DNA from: Fallopia convolvulus
Taxonomy: Eukaryota; Streptophyta; Magnoliopsida; Caryophyllales; Polygonaceae
Direction of reading: 5' to 3'
Length of the DNA: 64,000 bases
Assembly (NCBI GenBank): GCA_964016875.1
Contig: OZ024735.1
Location: 18,117,981-18,181,980, forward strand
Shown here: piece after piece, positions 44,714 through 57,464 of the stretch
Layout of the letters: every line of letters starts with the position of its first letter
Numbering within the stretch: position 1 is the stretch's first letter
Notes under the pieces: generated by a model
What the model was told of the DNA's origin: nothing
The model's database searches: none
The model's input: only the letters and a program-made list of their open reading frames with translations
Made by a program: the position numbers and the translations under genes

Positions 44714-45798
44714 TTGTGCAGTGAATCATCCAACCCTTTGACCTCGGATCCCAAACCTCTTCCACCGTTTCCCGAGGCCTTAAAGGAAACTCGCAAGATC
44801 GAGAATGAAAAAGAGATCTTCGAGACATTTAGCAAATGCGAGGTGGACATTCCATTACTCAAACTTATCAAGAGCATTCCTCGCTATGCTAAATTCTTGA
44901 AGGAGCTATGCACGGTCAAGCAGAATCAAAAGCTTAAGGGGAAGCAAAAGATCAAGGTTAGCGAGCAAATCTCAACGGTTTTCCAAAGACGAATGCCAAA
45001 GAAGTGCGGAGACCCAAGTATGTTCACTATTCCTTGCACTATAGGTGAAACTAAGTTTGATAAGGCTTTGCTAGACTTGGGTGCTTCTATAAATGTCTTG
45101 CCTATTCCATTTATATATCTCTTGAGCTTGGTCCATTACATGCAACGGGTATAGTAATTCAATTGGTCGATAGATATAATGTTTAACCAAAGGGGATTGT
45201 AGAAGATGTGATTGTTATGGTTGATAAGTTGATCTTTCCCGTTGATTTTTATGTTCTTGACATGGAACATGATAAGCATGCAACTCCAATTCTCTTAGGT
45301 AGACCATTCTTAAAAACGGCCAATACAAAAATTGATGTGCGTAATGGTTCATTAACTATGGAGTTTGATGGGGAAAGGGTTGAGTATAACATTTATGATG
45401 CCATGAAATTTCCCTATGATGACAATTCTTTATGCTCCATTGATGTTTTAGATACTCATGTCCAAAATTTCTTCGATATTAATGAGCATGTTGGATTGAA
45501 ATCTACTCATGAGAATTTTGTAGTTAATGATGATAAAGTGGATTGTATGCTAAACGATGACATGAAGGGAGTTGTAGCTGAGTTGAACGCTCACTACGAG
45601 CGACCACTCTTGCTATCGGGCTCTAAGCCCATGCCACTAACATTGCCAAGCAAGAAGCTTGTTCCTTATGTTGTGCAGGCCCCAAATGTGGAGATCAAGC
45701 AATCACCGGGCCACCTTAAGTCCACCTTTCTAGGTGATGGAGACCCATACCCGGGATATCCACCACCACCACCACCACCACCACCACCGGAGGAGTAG
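44714..45798 (+). pseudogene. Athila-type aspartic protease region, broken
   Basis: The block before the protease (LLKLIKSIPRYAKFLKELC, KKCGDPSMFTIPCTIG) leads to the active site DLGASINVLP (family consensus D-L/T-GAS). A frameshift near 45105 and a stop at 45184 precede the second half (VIVMVDKLIFPVDFYVLDME, PILLGRPFLKTANTKIDV). That half then diverges and ends in a polyproline run and TAG at 45796. The RT that normally follows is absent: the frame ends 1.5 kb before the 3' LTR. This indicates a clean internal deletion rather than decay. Confidence 0.85.
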
Positions 45799-47311
45799 AT
45801 TTTAAAGCGTGTCAACTCTTATGACGAGGTTAGTTTTCCTTTACTCTTTACTTTTATTTTACTTTGGGGACAAAGTAAAGTTTAAGCATGGGGGAAGGGG
45901 ATTCTTTGTTTTGTCATAAGTGCTTAGTTGTAGTTAGTTCATGTAGTTGCATTTGCATGTTTACATTATTGTTTTGCATTGATTAAAAAGCTTCAAAATT
46001 CCAACAAAAATTTGAAAAATTTAGAAAATTTTAAAACAATTTTTTTTATTGCATTCTATGATTCATATTCCCTTTGGAACCACTTGTTTGATGAGTGAGC
46101 ATGATTTCATATCCCATAACTTGTCGGTTATTGATGAAAGTTCTACAAAAATTGCTTAATTATGAAGGAGCATGCATGAAAGTGGAAATTTGAGTTCATT
46201 ATGAAGTTCTAACCATTTAATACCTTGTGAGATCTTTTTAGACTTTTATATGCTTATATTTGCATGAAAATTCTTGAGTGTATCTCTTTGATTGTTTAAA
46301 TTCTAGAACTTGTGTTTAGATTTTTTTCGAGGCCACATTATATGTTTTAAATGCATGATGTAAAAGGGATTGAGACAATTTTCTTAGCTCATTTGTATCC
46401 TTATCTACCCTATATTATACCTTTGTTTTTGTAGCCTTATTGTTTTGAGCTTTATCCTTTATCATTAGCTCCACAAAATTTGTTCCTAGCCAAATAAGCT
46501 TGACCCATATCCGGGAATTAGGATTTGACTAGGGGAGTTTTGTGAGTTATATGTTGTAAGGGTTTGTAGTGAAGATTGTAAAAGGTGTAATTGATGAGAA
46601 TATTGAAAAGATGATAAGGAAGTTAAGGATGTTGGGAATTTCATTGAAAATCTTATAAGATGAAGTTTGGAATGATGGGTTGTTTGAGATGAGTTTGGAA
46701 TAAAATTTGCAAATTTGTTCTTGTGCGAGAAGAAAAGGAAAAGGATGAATCTCAAAATAGGGTTTTGTGGAAAAAAAAAAGATGAGCAAAAAGAAATAAG
46801 TATTTGAATGTAAGTGATGGGAAGAAAGGGAAAGTAAGTTGGTGAAATACTTTGAGAGTCAGTGATGTTGTATTTGGGTTTTAGTTGATTCTAGTTCCCG
46901 GATTTAGCACCACATGGCCAAATATGATCCCCACCTACTTATTTATACCTTGGCCCCGTTACAACCTTGAAAAAGCCCTCCTGATTTATGTTGTGCATTT
47001 AATCATCCGTGGTGGAGATTTAGTACACTGATGCAAGCATATGGTAGTTGGCATTCAAAGATGTTTTTTGAGCGAAAACACTTACCTTTTTTTTAAACAA
47101 TTGAGTGATGAGTGCAAACACATATACCTTGGTGAGGGTTAGAATGAATCGATGACTTGGTTTGAAGCTTTCATTTGAATATGAATTGAGTGATTTCATA
47201 GTTGAGTTTGAGTTTTCTTGAATATGAATTGAAGTCATAGCTTGCTTGTTTGTGGTGTGATTGATTTTATATCTTGCTTGAGGACAAGCAAGATTCAAGC
47301 ATGGGAGAATT
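45799..47311 (+). other. non-coding 3' region and polypurine tract of the Athila-like element
   Basis: No gene. Purine-rich GCATGGGGGAAGGGGA at about 45885-45900 and the final GCATGGGAGAATT before TGATAG (47312) are polypurine-tract-like; the second abuts the LTR. CCCCGTTACAACCTTGAAAA (about 46950) is a word commonly found in Athila/Tat 3' regions. Confidence 0.7.
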
Positions 47312-48673
47312 TGATAGAGCATATAGTTATAGGTTTTAGAGCATGTTTCTATTCCCTTTTCATGCATTTCTAGCTCGATTTTCACCTTAATTCGTAGTTT
47401 AGTTTTGTTTTAGTTTAGTTCGGAATCTACACTCTTTTGTGCTTCATTGCAAGATTGAGGTGATTAAAAGGTCAGCAAGGTGGATATCAAGCCAGGTACT
47501 GGAGCTATGGAGCTAGAAACAAGTGCAAGGAATGAAGAAATAATGGGAAGGCACGACTAAGGATAGTCCAGCATGAGGGCGCTCAGGAGACTCAAACCGC
47601 GCCAAGGAGTTGGAGTCACTGCAGGCTGAGCGCGGGCAAGGTAGGCCAGAGTGCGACGGAGCTCGGGGGGGTGACCACACCCAACACGTGTTGATCCGAC
47701 GCTGATTCTGAGGCTTCGTTTTATCTTTTAGTTATTATTCTTGTTATTTTATGATGTTTTGAGGATATGATATAAATACTCTTCAGGGTTTTATTTTGGA
47801 GATTAAGTTTTTACGTTATTCAACTTCAGAGAGAACTTTGGGAGACAAAAACCCTAGAAGAATTTGAAGAGAAACATGACTCTTGTAAGTTTGATTTCTT
47901 CTTTAATGTTGTTTTCTAGCTAATTTCCCATGTCCAACTAGTTAGTTGAAGTTGTATGCATGATTGCTTGTGAGATTTGAACTATTTCAATTTGCCTTGA
48001 CTAGATTGAATTACTCCATGCTTAATTGATTAGATTCGCTTAGGATTTTCATAGCTTGATCACCTATTTTGATTTCTAAGCTGAATTACAACTAGAATAG
48101 CTAAATATACGGTGGAATTGGTTATTAATGGATGAATCCTTTGATTAGACTTATATACGATGAAATAAGGTTAATCAAAGGAGGAGAATTCAATCACAAA
48201 ACTTCATGAATATACGGTGGAATTTATGAATGATGTTTCTATTCAATGCTTTGAACTAATTTGCATGATCAATTTGACATAGAATGTTTTCTAGGATAAT
48301 TTGTTAAAAGGTTATTAAAGACGGTGCATATTAATAACCACTTTGAGCTTGAATTCCATGAATTCACAATAGAATAGTCAAGGGAATTGAATTAAGAATA
48401 ATCAAGGATCAATACTCATGTATGCAATGGATACGAAACTAGTTGGACGCTTTCTTTCTACTTGAAAACCTAATTATGTTATTTGTTTTGCTTTTGTTTT
48501 CTTAGATTATTAACTTTTAATCTGAAAATCCCCTTTTATTACTTTAGTAATATTATTTAAACACTAGAAATCTGGGTCTTTGTGGGTACGACCCTTGCTT
48601 TCACTATACTTAGGTTTGAAAGTTAGGATTTCTCTTTGACAACGCTTTCACCACGACATAAAAGTGCTCGTCA
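47312..48673 (+). repeat. 3' LTR of the Athila-like element
   Basis: Same termini as the 5' copy, 1362 bp. The differences are scattered substitutions and a few short indels, for example around the G-run at 47668. Confidence 0.88.
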
Positions 48674-49042
48674 AATAACTCTAAACCGAGAGAACGAACT
48701 ATGAGAATGTAGGACGTCTTGGAATAGAATAAATATTGGGAATATTAATTACACACAAGCTTCTAGAAAACATCTCGCGCCCTTATCGGACTGGGAGCCG
48801 GATCGATCTTTTAAGACCGGTCCGGTTTTGATGTCTTTTAATGTGCATGGGCACTTATCTTTATTACGTGTCAAAACTTTACTTAACGTTAATGACTTTT
48901 AAATGGCGTGGAGGCTAGGAAAGAGACGAGTCCACTTAGGAGGAACGAAGTTCCGACACCTAGCTAGGGTGTAGACATCCCTCCAACGAGTAGGAGCGGA
49001 CATAGATCATGATCCTTAAGTCGCGGGAAGAGAGGGCATGGT
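48674..49042 (-). repeat. chromovirus-type LTR, right part after the Athila insertion
   Basis: Resumes the LTR begun at 41041 (ACTCTAAACCGAGAGAACG onward) and stops where a second chromovirus LTR begins (TGTAACACCACG, 49043). Non-coding. Confidence 0.5.
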
Positions 49043-51880
49043 TGTAACACCACGTCTTAACGTCGGGGTGTTACTTGGTAGTTTGACCCCTAACGGGTCC
49101 TACCTGAACTGGTTTGACAACTAGGATACCTGGACCTTGCAACTCGGGCACAACAAGAAAACTAATTTAAAACATCCAACTGTCATTCAATAAGCCACAT
49201 TCGCAACAATGTCATGCATGAGATCCCAAACAACTAGTCAAGTCACAACCAACACTAGAAATCCGCTAAAGTCCGCAAAGGGAGAAATATCACAAACAAA
49301 TAACCAACAACTACACTTGGACACTCAAACCACTCCAACACCAAATGACACGTGCGTCAACGATTCGCTTCAGCATCCTGCCTAGGCTCCAACACGGGAC
49401 CTGCAGAAGTACTTGGAACTGAAAAATAAAATTACCCGAGGGGTCAACTACTATCCTAGGCAAGCTAGATAACAAGCGGCAATAGTAAGATGTTTGAAAA
49501 ACAATAAATAACCAAAACTTGACCTTCGACAAGTGAATAGAACAAAACGTAATAGTCCAGTACACATACCAACAATCTAAATAACAAGCGACAAAAGTAA
49601 AGAGTGTGAAACAATAACTAACAATTCAACATTCAACAAGTGAAAGGAAACACAGCGAAACAAACAATTCATCAAACATATCAACAACTCACAACCCAGA
49701 ACCAACTAAGCAACCACACACAAACACAAGCAAAAATCATTCACAAACCTATTTGGAAATGCAATTCTTCCTCCCACCGTTGCATTCCAATCTACGGTGC
49801 TAACTCACCCGCGCTCGAGTGCAGAGGCAGACCCTCTCACTTTTCATATACGTCATCCTTCCAACCCCTGGTCAAGCCTCCACTGGAGCACTTGCCAAAA
49901 ACAAAGCAATTAATTTTATTTTTTTTGAAGGGGCCCGGCCGCCACACAACCATGGCTAGACGCCTCTTCGCCACCGACAATCATCGCACATGATCGTGCC
50001 GGTTACGCAGCCAACACAGAAAAAAATAACAATTTCTTTTACGAGAAAACGTTTGTAACGGAAGAGAATCACATCATACAATAAACATTTCACAAGGAAA
50101 AACATACATTCGGGACTAGTTCCCAAAACCAATCTCACAATCACATCATGAAATCTAACAAGACTAGAATAAGTCGAGAACGACTTACCTCGAAGGTGAT
50201 CCTCAAATGAAGTAAGAAATGCAATACCTACAGATCATAACGTTCACGGTTAATCGACTAACCGTGAGAAGTAACTTTCGAGTCTAGGCAAGCACAACTA
50301 TAGTGGCTTTGCCAAGTACAAGCCACCATACTTTCATGGTATCCAAATAAAAGTAGTTATTTGACTTGATTTTAATATTTTTAACCCACACTAAATGTAA
50401 CAATCTTGAGATCCAAAATCAACTACTTTTCCACATACTAAGATTTCCGAAACTTTAAATGCCTTGAATAGTGAAAGCCTAAGACATCCAATTCGAAGTC
50501 CTAAGTTCAAAAATTATAACATTAGGTCCTGAAGCTTACACTCATAGCAAAACCAAAATCAAGCGAGTTGTACTAAGCAACAAAAGGTCAAGACTAACAT
50601 ACATCCTACTGGAAAACCCTAATACTACTTGCATTCTAGGATGGATCAATCCACACAAGATCAAATTCCGTTCATAAACACACAAACATCACTATATAAA
50701 TCGAGAGTTACCCAATCTCATTCTCGGGTTGAATTACAACTTTTAATTCATGTCATCAAAAGGACATAATTAGTCTTTTACGCCATTCAAACAAAATTCC
50801 AAAACAACCATTCAAAACTCATTCAAGCAGCCTTGTTCTCAAATTCAACCAAAATATTGCCATAAAGAACCAAAATTTGTACATATTTGTCCCAACAACA
50901 AAACAAGGGAACGAACAATAAGACTAAGCTAACAATTTATTCAATTGATTGAGTCACACACGCAGGTTACAAGGCATGAACATGAATCAACACAATTAAA
51001 AGTAACACATAACAATTACAAGACAAATGCAATGGGAACAAGGATTCAACGAGAACAAGGGATATCCAACCTTTCGAGCCTCAAGATCGAACAACTCCTC
51101 GGACGAAGATGGCTTCCCGACTAGGTGCGCTGCTTTGGAACACAGGTCATGACCGGAACCCTCAACTTTCGATTGGAGTAGGCTAGGATCGGACATGTCT
51201 CTTCAGATTTGACTGAACCACCTAAGAACCAACTTAGTTCAGAGAAGTGTGCAGGCGAGGCACAACAACAAGATTTGAGGTGGCCTAGCGGGTCCGAGGT
51301 TTGATCTCACACCCACCAGAAATCAGTACTAGAAAAAGTGAGGAGGCAGAACAAGAGGAAAGAAGGCGAAATTGCAAAGGGCATTCTTATTGCCATTGAA
51401 AAGAGGCGGCACAAACCAAGGCTTGCTGGTTCTGGTGCTGGGCGAGGGCGCAAGGTTGAAGAGCTGCTTTCGGGCACGCCGAAGACGACGAATGGGCAAG
51501 CTCGGCTACCTCTACCTCCGACTAAATTAAACCGCGCAAGGAGAGCTTGGTTACTCATGCTCCCAAACACGTCGGCGACGAAAAGGACAAACTCCGTTGG
51601 TTGGAAAGACTCGAGCAAGGGAAATGCGACTATGTTTCCTTCTCTGGAATTAGCGGTAGAGAGAGATAAAGTAGAGAGTTAGGGTAAAGAGAGGGAGGAG
51701 GAAATGGGCATTGTGGGAGAAAGGAATGGATTTAGGCTCGAGTTTCCACTACTCATCCAAAAGAAAGTATGGGCTTTTTAGCCCAAAATAAAAAGAAAAG
51801 GAAAGGTGGAGCAGAAAAAAAAAGTAGGAGTTTAAACAGGCCAAGTCACGGTTTGTTGAATAGATGACTCGGGTCTTACA
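49043..51880 (-). repeat. 3' LTR of a truncated Tekay/Del-type chromovirus (2838 bp)
   Basis: Starts TGTAACACCACGTC and ends GGGTCTTACA. It is followed at once by a minus-strand polypurine tract (AAGGGGGGTAGAA) and the chromovirus tail FRDETFP, so the element points leftward. Small frames inside show no known domain. Confidence 0.8.
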
Positions 51881-52532
51881 TTCTACCCCCCTTACGGGAA
51901 AGTTTCGTCCCGAAACTTCCAGAGTTAAAGTGGGACTTGCAAATCGTTCCATATATTTGACAACCTCTCCTACTTGAAGAGGTTCGTCCTTTGACCCAAC
52001 TTGTTGACAACGATTTAAACATAACATGTGTGAGCAAGACGCATATCAACTACTATACTCATAAAGATAGAAAACCAATCAAAACACATGTCAAAAACAT
52101 AATGGAGCAAACAACAACCACACTTAGTAACACTAAGTCATAACAACGTCAAACCTACTCCCAAGTAACCCCTAAACTCTACTATCAAAGGTCTCTACCA
52201 AACCCGAGTACAGATCCGAGTAGTTCTCTCTCATATTGTCCTTGGTCTCCCAGGTGGCATCCTCAACTCCTCGTCGAGACCACTGAACCAACACCAACTG
52301 AATATCCTTGTTCCGCATCTTCATCATTCGCTTATCCATTATCGTTATCGGCTGCTCTTTAAAGGTATGATCGGGCTCAACCTCCAACTCTTCATAGTTG
52401 ATCCTATGACTGGGATCTGGAACGTACTGTCTCAGTTGTGACACGTGAAAGATAGGGTGAACTCCATCTAAGGCGAGTGGTAGTGCTAGTCTGTAGGCTA
52501 CCTCACCCACTCTCTCCAATATCTTGATAGCT
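51881..52532 (-). pseudogene. Tekay/Del-type integrase C-terminus with chromodomain, truncated
   Basis: Minus-strand frame 52532-52172 reads IKILERVGEVAYRLALPLAL, VHPIFHVSQLRQYVPDPSH and then a chromodomain (ITIMDKRMMKMRNKDIQLVL, WSRRGVEDATWETKDNMREN). This order (integrase C-terminal GPY-like module, then chromodomain) is diagnostic of Ty3/gypsy chromoviruses; the chromodomain directs integration toward marked chromatin. Everything upstream is missing: the frame is cut at about 52530, where Athila-like LTR sequence begins. Below 52172 lies the 3' untranslated part leading to the LTR. Confidence 0.85.
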
Positions 52533-52770
52533 TGCATATAGGAGTAGTTTAGATGCATGTTTTATGTAAGTTTTAGCTAGTTTTAGATTGGTTTTTGTTT
52601 AGTTTCTAGGTTTTGGTGTTGTTGGATAGATTGCGCTTGTTTGCTCGGTTTTGCAAGTTTTTAGGTTTGTGAGCAAAAGCGGGACAAGTTTTAGTTGATC
52701 ATGGTGGTGGTTAGAAGAGTTGAAGGAATCTAGGAGGTGGTACAAAGGAGCGTTGAAGAGTCGAAGTTGA
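52533..52770 (+). repeat. fragment of an Athila-type LTR
   Basis: TGCATATAGGAGTAGTTTAG begins a T/G-rich stretch resembling the 5' start of Athila LTRs. It interrupts the chromovirus pol and is itself cut after about 238 bp by the Retand-type element. The identification rests on the starting motif and composition only. Confidence 0.4.
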
Positions 52771-53620
52771 TGAAACCCGAAATGACGCGTTCGCTAAAAG
52801 ACAAGACACGAGATTATTATATTCGACTGTACGAAACCTTGCTTCTTTATTTATGATTTTCTTTACAACGAGGTTGTGGTAACACGAGGTTACAAACGCT
52901 TGGAAGTTTACACCCTAGATCTCCTACGATTATCCGAGATCTCGACCTAACAATGTTCGAGATCTCCTAATTGCTAGACAATTCTAAGTATTGCTTGCTC
53001 GACCTTTTGAGCGAGGTTGATCTAGCGGGACGGTGTTGACGACTTGCGAGATCGGGCGGCGAAGTCTTTGATGTGAATGAGAGCGAGGTGTAGGCGGCGT
53101 GTGAGATGGTGTAGCGAGATCTTTGGTGCGAATAGGAACTTTGCGAGACTTGAAGTCTTTTTGTGGACTTCACTTGTCTATAGCGAGGCCTTTTGACGAT
53201 GTTTCGATCACGTCGATCTTCAACGAGCAAGATAGTTCTTGAGTTAAAGATGTTTTTAGACCCCTTTTCCATACGAGATTCTCCTCTATTTATAGAGGAT
53301 TGGGGAGTCGAGTTTTGGTCATTGTCCGATGTGGGACGCCCGAGATCAAGGGCTCTGATTGGCCTAGAGGCGAGGCAGTCAGTGATTGGCCCGAAGAGCG
53401 GTGCTCGCTGAGTGGTCATGGTGGGCGGGCGCTAGTAGAGTCGGTTACGGGGTCGAGACCTCGCTTTGAGGTCTCGTGGGACCTCGTGGGGTAGGAACTT
53501 TGTTAAAATAAAAGGTGGGTATGGTTGTGGGCCCCAGGATCATCCTCGGGGGTCCCTTTGATCTGGTTTGACCCTCATACTCCGGGCCCACCTCTCGCTT
53601 TGCTATTTTGAGCATCATCA
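52771..53620 (-). repeat. 3' LTR of the Retand-type element (about 850 bp)
   Basis: On the minus strand it would begin TGATGATGCTCAAAATAG next to the polypurine-like GGGGTTG and end CGGGTTTCA at 52771. TCTATTTATAGAGGATTGG (about 53285-53303) is a palindromic TATA-like spot. The partner LTR is outside the window, so these boundaries are inferred from termini and context. Confidence 0.6.
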
Positions 53621-53903
53621 CAACCCCATGGCCTAGGGACCTCGCCCCGAGGGCCGCAGGGCATAAGTTCTCAAAGATCGTGGGGTGCGAGGCTCTGAGA
53701 GGTGGGTAGGCATTTTGCGAGGCTTCAAGGGTTTCCGAGGTTCATGGGGGGCATCTTGCGGAGCCCTCCTTTTGCGAGGTTCTACACTTAGCTTTTCTTT
53801 GGTTGGCGAGGGTAAAGCTTTTTTGGGCTTGCTCTTCGTATTTTGCTTAATGGGCCGTTTAGGCCCAATAAGCCTACCTGGGCAGGGGAGGCCCAAGCCT
53901 GCT

Positions 53904-54783
53904 CTTTATAAGTGCGCACTTCACACGCCTCTCCATTTATCTCTTCTTCCGATATTTTCGTCTTCTCCCTTTCTGTCTCTTCGGCTTCCTGCGAGCGGTT
54001 TCTCCAGACGGTTTCCGGCGAGCCTCAGCCACCTTCCGGTTGCACCACCGCTTCCTCCTTGTCGATTTTGAACAAGTAAGTCTCCGACTTTTCTTCTTCC
54101 GTCTTTTGTTCGCTTTCGATTTTTCCCTGCTTGCTTTTTATTTTGTGGTTTTGGGGAGGCGATAGTGGGTCGCCTGGTGTTTCGCGCCGGCGTCTCGGTG
54201 GTGAAACGGCGGTGGTGAGGTCGGCGTGAGCTTCCGCATGCTTTTCCTCGCCGTTTTTTTTCTTTTTGCCCTTTTCTCTTTCTTTTCTTTTTGTTCGGCC
54301 TTGCGCCCTAGCGGGCAGTGGTTGCCTCTTGGTGTTTTGCCGCGGTGCCATGGTGGCGGGATGGTGGGGTCAGGGTGGCGAACGCCATGCACTTGAACCT
54401 CTCGCCCTCCAACCGACGGCCGTCTCTTTTTCTTTTTCGGCGGTTTTGAATTTTGAAGTTCTTGGAAACCCAAACGCCCCGATGGTTGATTGATGGGACG
54501 TTAGAGTCTCCACCGCCGCTTTCCACCGCTGGCTTCCATTTCACCTTCTCTTTCCTCTTTCTGGCGCTTCGATTTCTCCCTTTTTGGCGCTTTGTCTTCT
54601 CCCTCGCCGTCCTATCTTGTCAGAGTAGCCCCTAGGGCGCCACGTGGCTCCTCGCCTCTTATGGCCCAGAATTTCTCTTTCTTACGAGGTTATGATCTCG
54701 TTCTTTTTCTTCCGAGGTTATGACCTCGCATTGTTTTTCCTTGGTTATAGTGCCCGACGTCTCAACGCTTCTTTCTTTTCCAG
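53904..54783 (+). promoter_or_regulatory. internal promoter, leader exon and leader intron of the antisense ORF
   Basis: TTTATAAG at 53905-53912 is followed about 30 bp later by a CT-rich leader (CCTCTCCATTTATCTCTTCT). The leader ends at a consensus donor (AACAA|GTAAGT, 54075/54076). A GC-rich intron runs to TTCTTTTCCAG (54783). This is a complete plant-type promoter plus spliced leader, in the opposite direction to pol. Short frames inside are chance. Confidence 0.55.
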
Positions 54784-54819
54784 GTGCTAGCCTTCCGCGG
54801 CCTGGACATCGTTCTTTTC

Positions 54820-57464
54820 ATGCCTAGGAGAGCCTCTACGAGCCCTCCGCCCGGCTTCGCTTTTAGAGTCCAAAAGGGTTTTTACGAGGAAGTTTCGGAG
54901 TCCGCGGGACGCGTGGAACTCAGAGACTCTCAGAACCCGAGGTCCCCTTCGTTGGTTTTCAGCGAGCCTTCCTCAAGCGACTCCGAGGTTTCTATCAATT
55001 CGCGCTTCTCCCATCTTCGAACGTAGTCGGGCGTTGAAATGGCCTCGTCTTCCACCCCAGACGAGGTTGAGGTGCGGCCGGACGTGGGAACGACCTCGGC
55101 GCCGCCTCCCTACGTGCCTCCGAGCTTTCCTGCGGCGTATATTACTGACGCCGTGTCCCGCGTTACGTCTGTCCTCGAAGAGCGGATTCTCACGACCCCG
55201 GGCACCCCTGAGGAGTATTTGTCCAAGGGAATGGCCACCGAACTCAAGCGCGATGATCTCGTGAAGATTTCCAAAGACTTCGCCTGGCCCGAGGGGATTG
55301 AGCTGGCACTTCCCGAAGAGGGGGGCCGGCCCTTGGCGTCCTACGAGAGGTGTGCGGTCATGCACCTCTTCAGCCTTCAAGCGGGCTTCAGGTTACCCCT
55401 GGCCCCGCACATTGTGGATTATCTGTGGGCCATGAAGATCTGCCACGTGCAGTTGTTCCCGAATGCTTGGCGGTTGCTGTGTGCCTACACGATTCGCAGT
55501 CGCGAACTTGGGGACGGACCGAGACTCGATTTCTTGTCGGCTTTATTCCTAGCGAGGAGAGACACTCGGTCCCCAAGCCTCATCAATCTTAGCACGCCTC
55601 TTATCAAGATCACCACGGCCCCTTCGAATGTCGGGTCGTGGAAACCGAATTGGTTCTTGGTTCGCGACTCCACCGGGAGATATCTCAATTTTCCCGTGGC
55701 GTCGGGCAAATTCGTTCGGTGCGTAACCCCGCTGACGGTTGATGAGCTTAAGGCTTTCAGGGCCCGATACGCCACAGCAAGTCAGGCACCGCACCAGGTG
55801 TATCTTTCTCAGGACCAGCTTGAGCGGGCTGGTTTGAGTCTCAGACTCCCTCCTAGCGAGGGCAAAGAGGGTATTCAATCTCTTTCCTGATTTTTCTTTT
55901 TGTTGTTGAGGAGCGAGGTTATAAACCTCGCCGACCTATTTTGTCTCATTACTGTCTTTGAGCTGCGAGGGTTTGAACCTTGCTAACTTGTTTTTTGCTT
56001 TTCTTATCTAACTTTCATACTCCTTCTCTGTTTTGACAGTGGACCTACTTGGCGCTCTTACCTCGAAGTCGCAAGGCAAAAGGCCTGTGACTTCTTCTTC
56101 TGCGGCCCACGTTCCCAGAGGTTATAAGGGGGTCGCTATCAATGAACCGACATCACAAGCGAGGCCTCCCGCCCCGCAAAGTAAGACGACATCCCCGACG
56201 TCGAAGGCGCCGGAGGTGAAGACGAGCGGGGGGTGGCGTCCAAGGGGGACGCTGCGAGGACATCCTCCCAAATCCCCCGAGGATCCGGGGATAAGGCCGG
56301 GTCCAAAAGGAAGGAAGAGGGGTCTCCCCGGGGGGAGAAAAGGAAGAAACGAAAAGGGGATGGGCAGGGGGAAACCCCTGGGGGCGAGAAAATCAAGCGC
56401 CCTGGCGCTCTGAGCCGAGTCATCTCGGCCTCCGGGCCTCCTGCCGAAAAGTTTCATTGCCCCGGACCCTCCCGGGGCGTGCCTGATGAATGAGACAGGA
56501 CAGCCTGGAAGGAGGAGGTTGCGTGGAGCAACAATCTTTCGGAGGCCGCCATCAACGACGAAATCCTCCGTTATTCGGCGATGGTACGTCTTATTCTTAC
56601 GAGGTCGCTTTTTGTTGGTTTTACTGTTATTGCTCGTCTTAACGTATTCTTTGCTTGTTTCAGAACACCTTCTTCGCGAACTACAACTGTGGTCGCGTCA
56701 CCCTCCTCCATAGGAAAATGGATAGGCTGGAGGTGAGGCTTAAAGAGCGTGACAACGAGATCGAGAAGAGGGGAAAAGATCTCGCGGAGGTCGAAAGGCG
56801 TGTTCGCGCCGCGGAGGTCGCATCAGCGGATGAGGCCAAGGCCGCCTCGAGGGTCAGGGAGGAGCTGAGGAAGGCGAAGGAGGAGAAAAAGGATTTGAAG
56901 AACGAGAACGGGGATTTCAAGGACAAGGTCGCAAAGCTCAAAGGTCAGCTATCCGAGGAGCACCAATTTTTCAAAGAGAAGGAGGCGGAGCTTCGGAAAG
57001 CTGAGGAGGAGATTACCAGGCTCCAATGGCGTGTTGTTGAGCTTAGCAAGGAGCTGGACGCCGAGGGGCCCAGGTATGTGAAGTCCGAGGCCTTTCAGGC
57101 TGAGATGGTGGAGAGTGTGAGGAAGATGTTCCACCAGTCCGTCCGGATGGGGGTTAAACAGGCGGTCGCGAAATACGGGCACATTGACCCCCGCATTAAG
57201 TTCTTCATTCCCAACTACGAGGAGACTATGGGGGAACTTGACGGGGAAGAGCCCGAGGGAGAATGTGAATTCTTCCTCAACGAGGACGACACTGTTGCCA
57301 GCGAGGCGCCCACCTCGACATCCATCGCTCGGGAGGATGCGCCAAGCTCCCAACCTTCTGCCATCTCCGCCCCTGCCCTCGAGATTCCCCAAGACCCTAC
57401 TGCTCAAGCCTCTGAAGATCCTGCGAAGACCTCCGACCCTACCGCCAAAGCCTCGAAGATCTAA
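54820..57464 (+). pseudogene. antisense extra ORF of a Tat element (putative gypsy-type transposase/gag-like protein, PF04195 type), spliced
   Basis: Exons 54784-55870, 56040-56583 and 56664-57464 join in frame through GT-AG introns (G|GTATTC...TTTGACAG and GATG|GTACGT...TGTTTCAG). Translation could begin at ATG 54820 but meets TAG at 55024, or at ATG 55039 (MASSSTPDEVEVRPDVG). The first part carries the 'putative gypsy-type transposase' core (YERCAVMHLFSLQAGFRLPL, VDYLWAMKICHVQLFPNAWR). A Ser/Pro/Lys-rich linker follows. The last exon is a long coiled coil (KMDRLEVRLKERDNEIEKRG onward, about 115 residues) with an acidic tail. Lesions: a shift in the G-run near 56230 and TGA at 56491. In known Tat elements this antisense ORF's role is unknown. 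Confidence 0.75.

Larger units (their letters stand above)
41618..48673 (+). mobile_element. Athila-like gag-protease-only LTR retrotransposon, complete
   Basis: LTRs 41618-42978 (1361 bp) and 47312-48673 (1362 bp) begin TGATAGAGCATATAG and end in TCA. They differ at a few percent of sites by eye. The flanks are GATAA (41613-41617) and AATAA (48674-48678), an imperfect 5-bp duplication. The primer site is of tRNA-Asp type. The 4.3-kb interior encodes gag and an aspartic protease but no RT, RNase H, integrase or envelope-like frame. This makes it non-autonomous, comparable with gag-only 'TR-GAG' elements. It sits inside a chromovirus LTR. Confidence 0.88.

Noticed and set aside
46486..46789. 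minus-strand ORFs in the Athila 3' region
   Set aside because: AT-rich, low-complexity, no motif; consistent with non-coding 3' sequence.
54025..54544. several overlapping 70-130 codon ORFs on both strands
   Set aside because: They fall in the GC-rich leader intron of the antisense ORF and conflict with one another; composition explains them.
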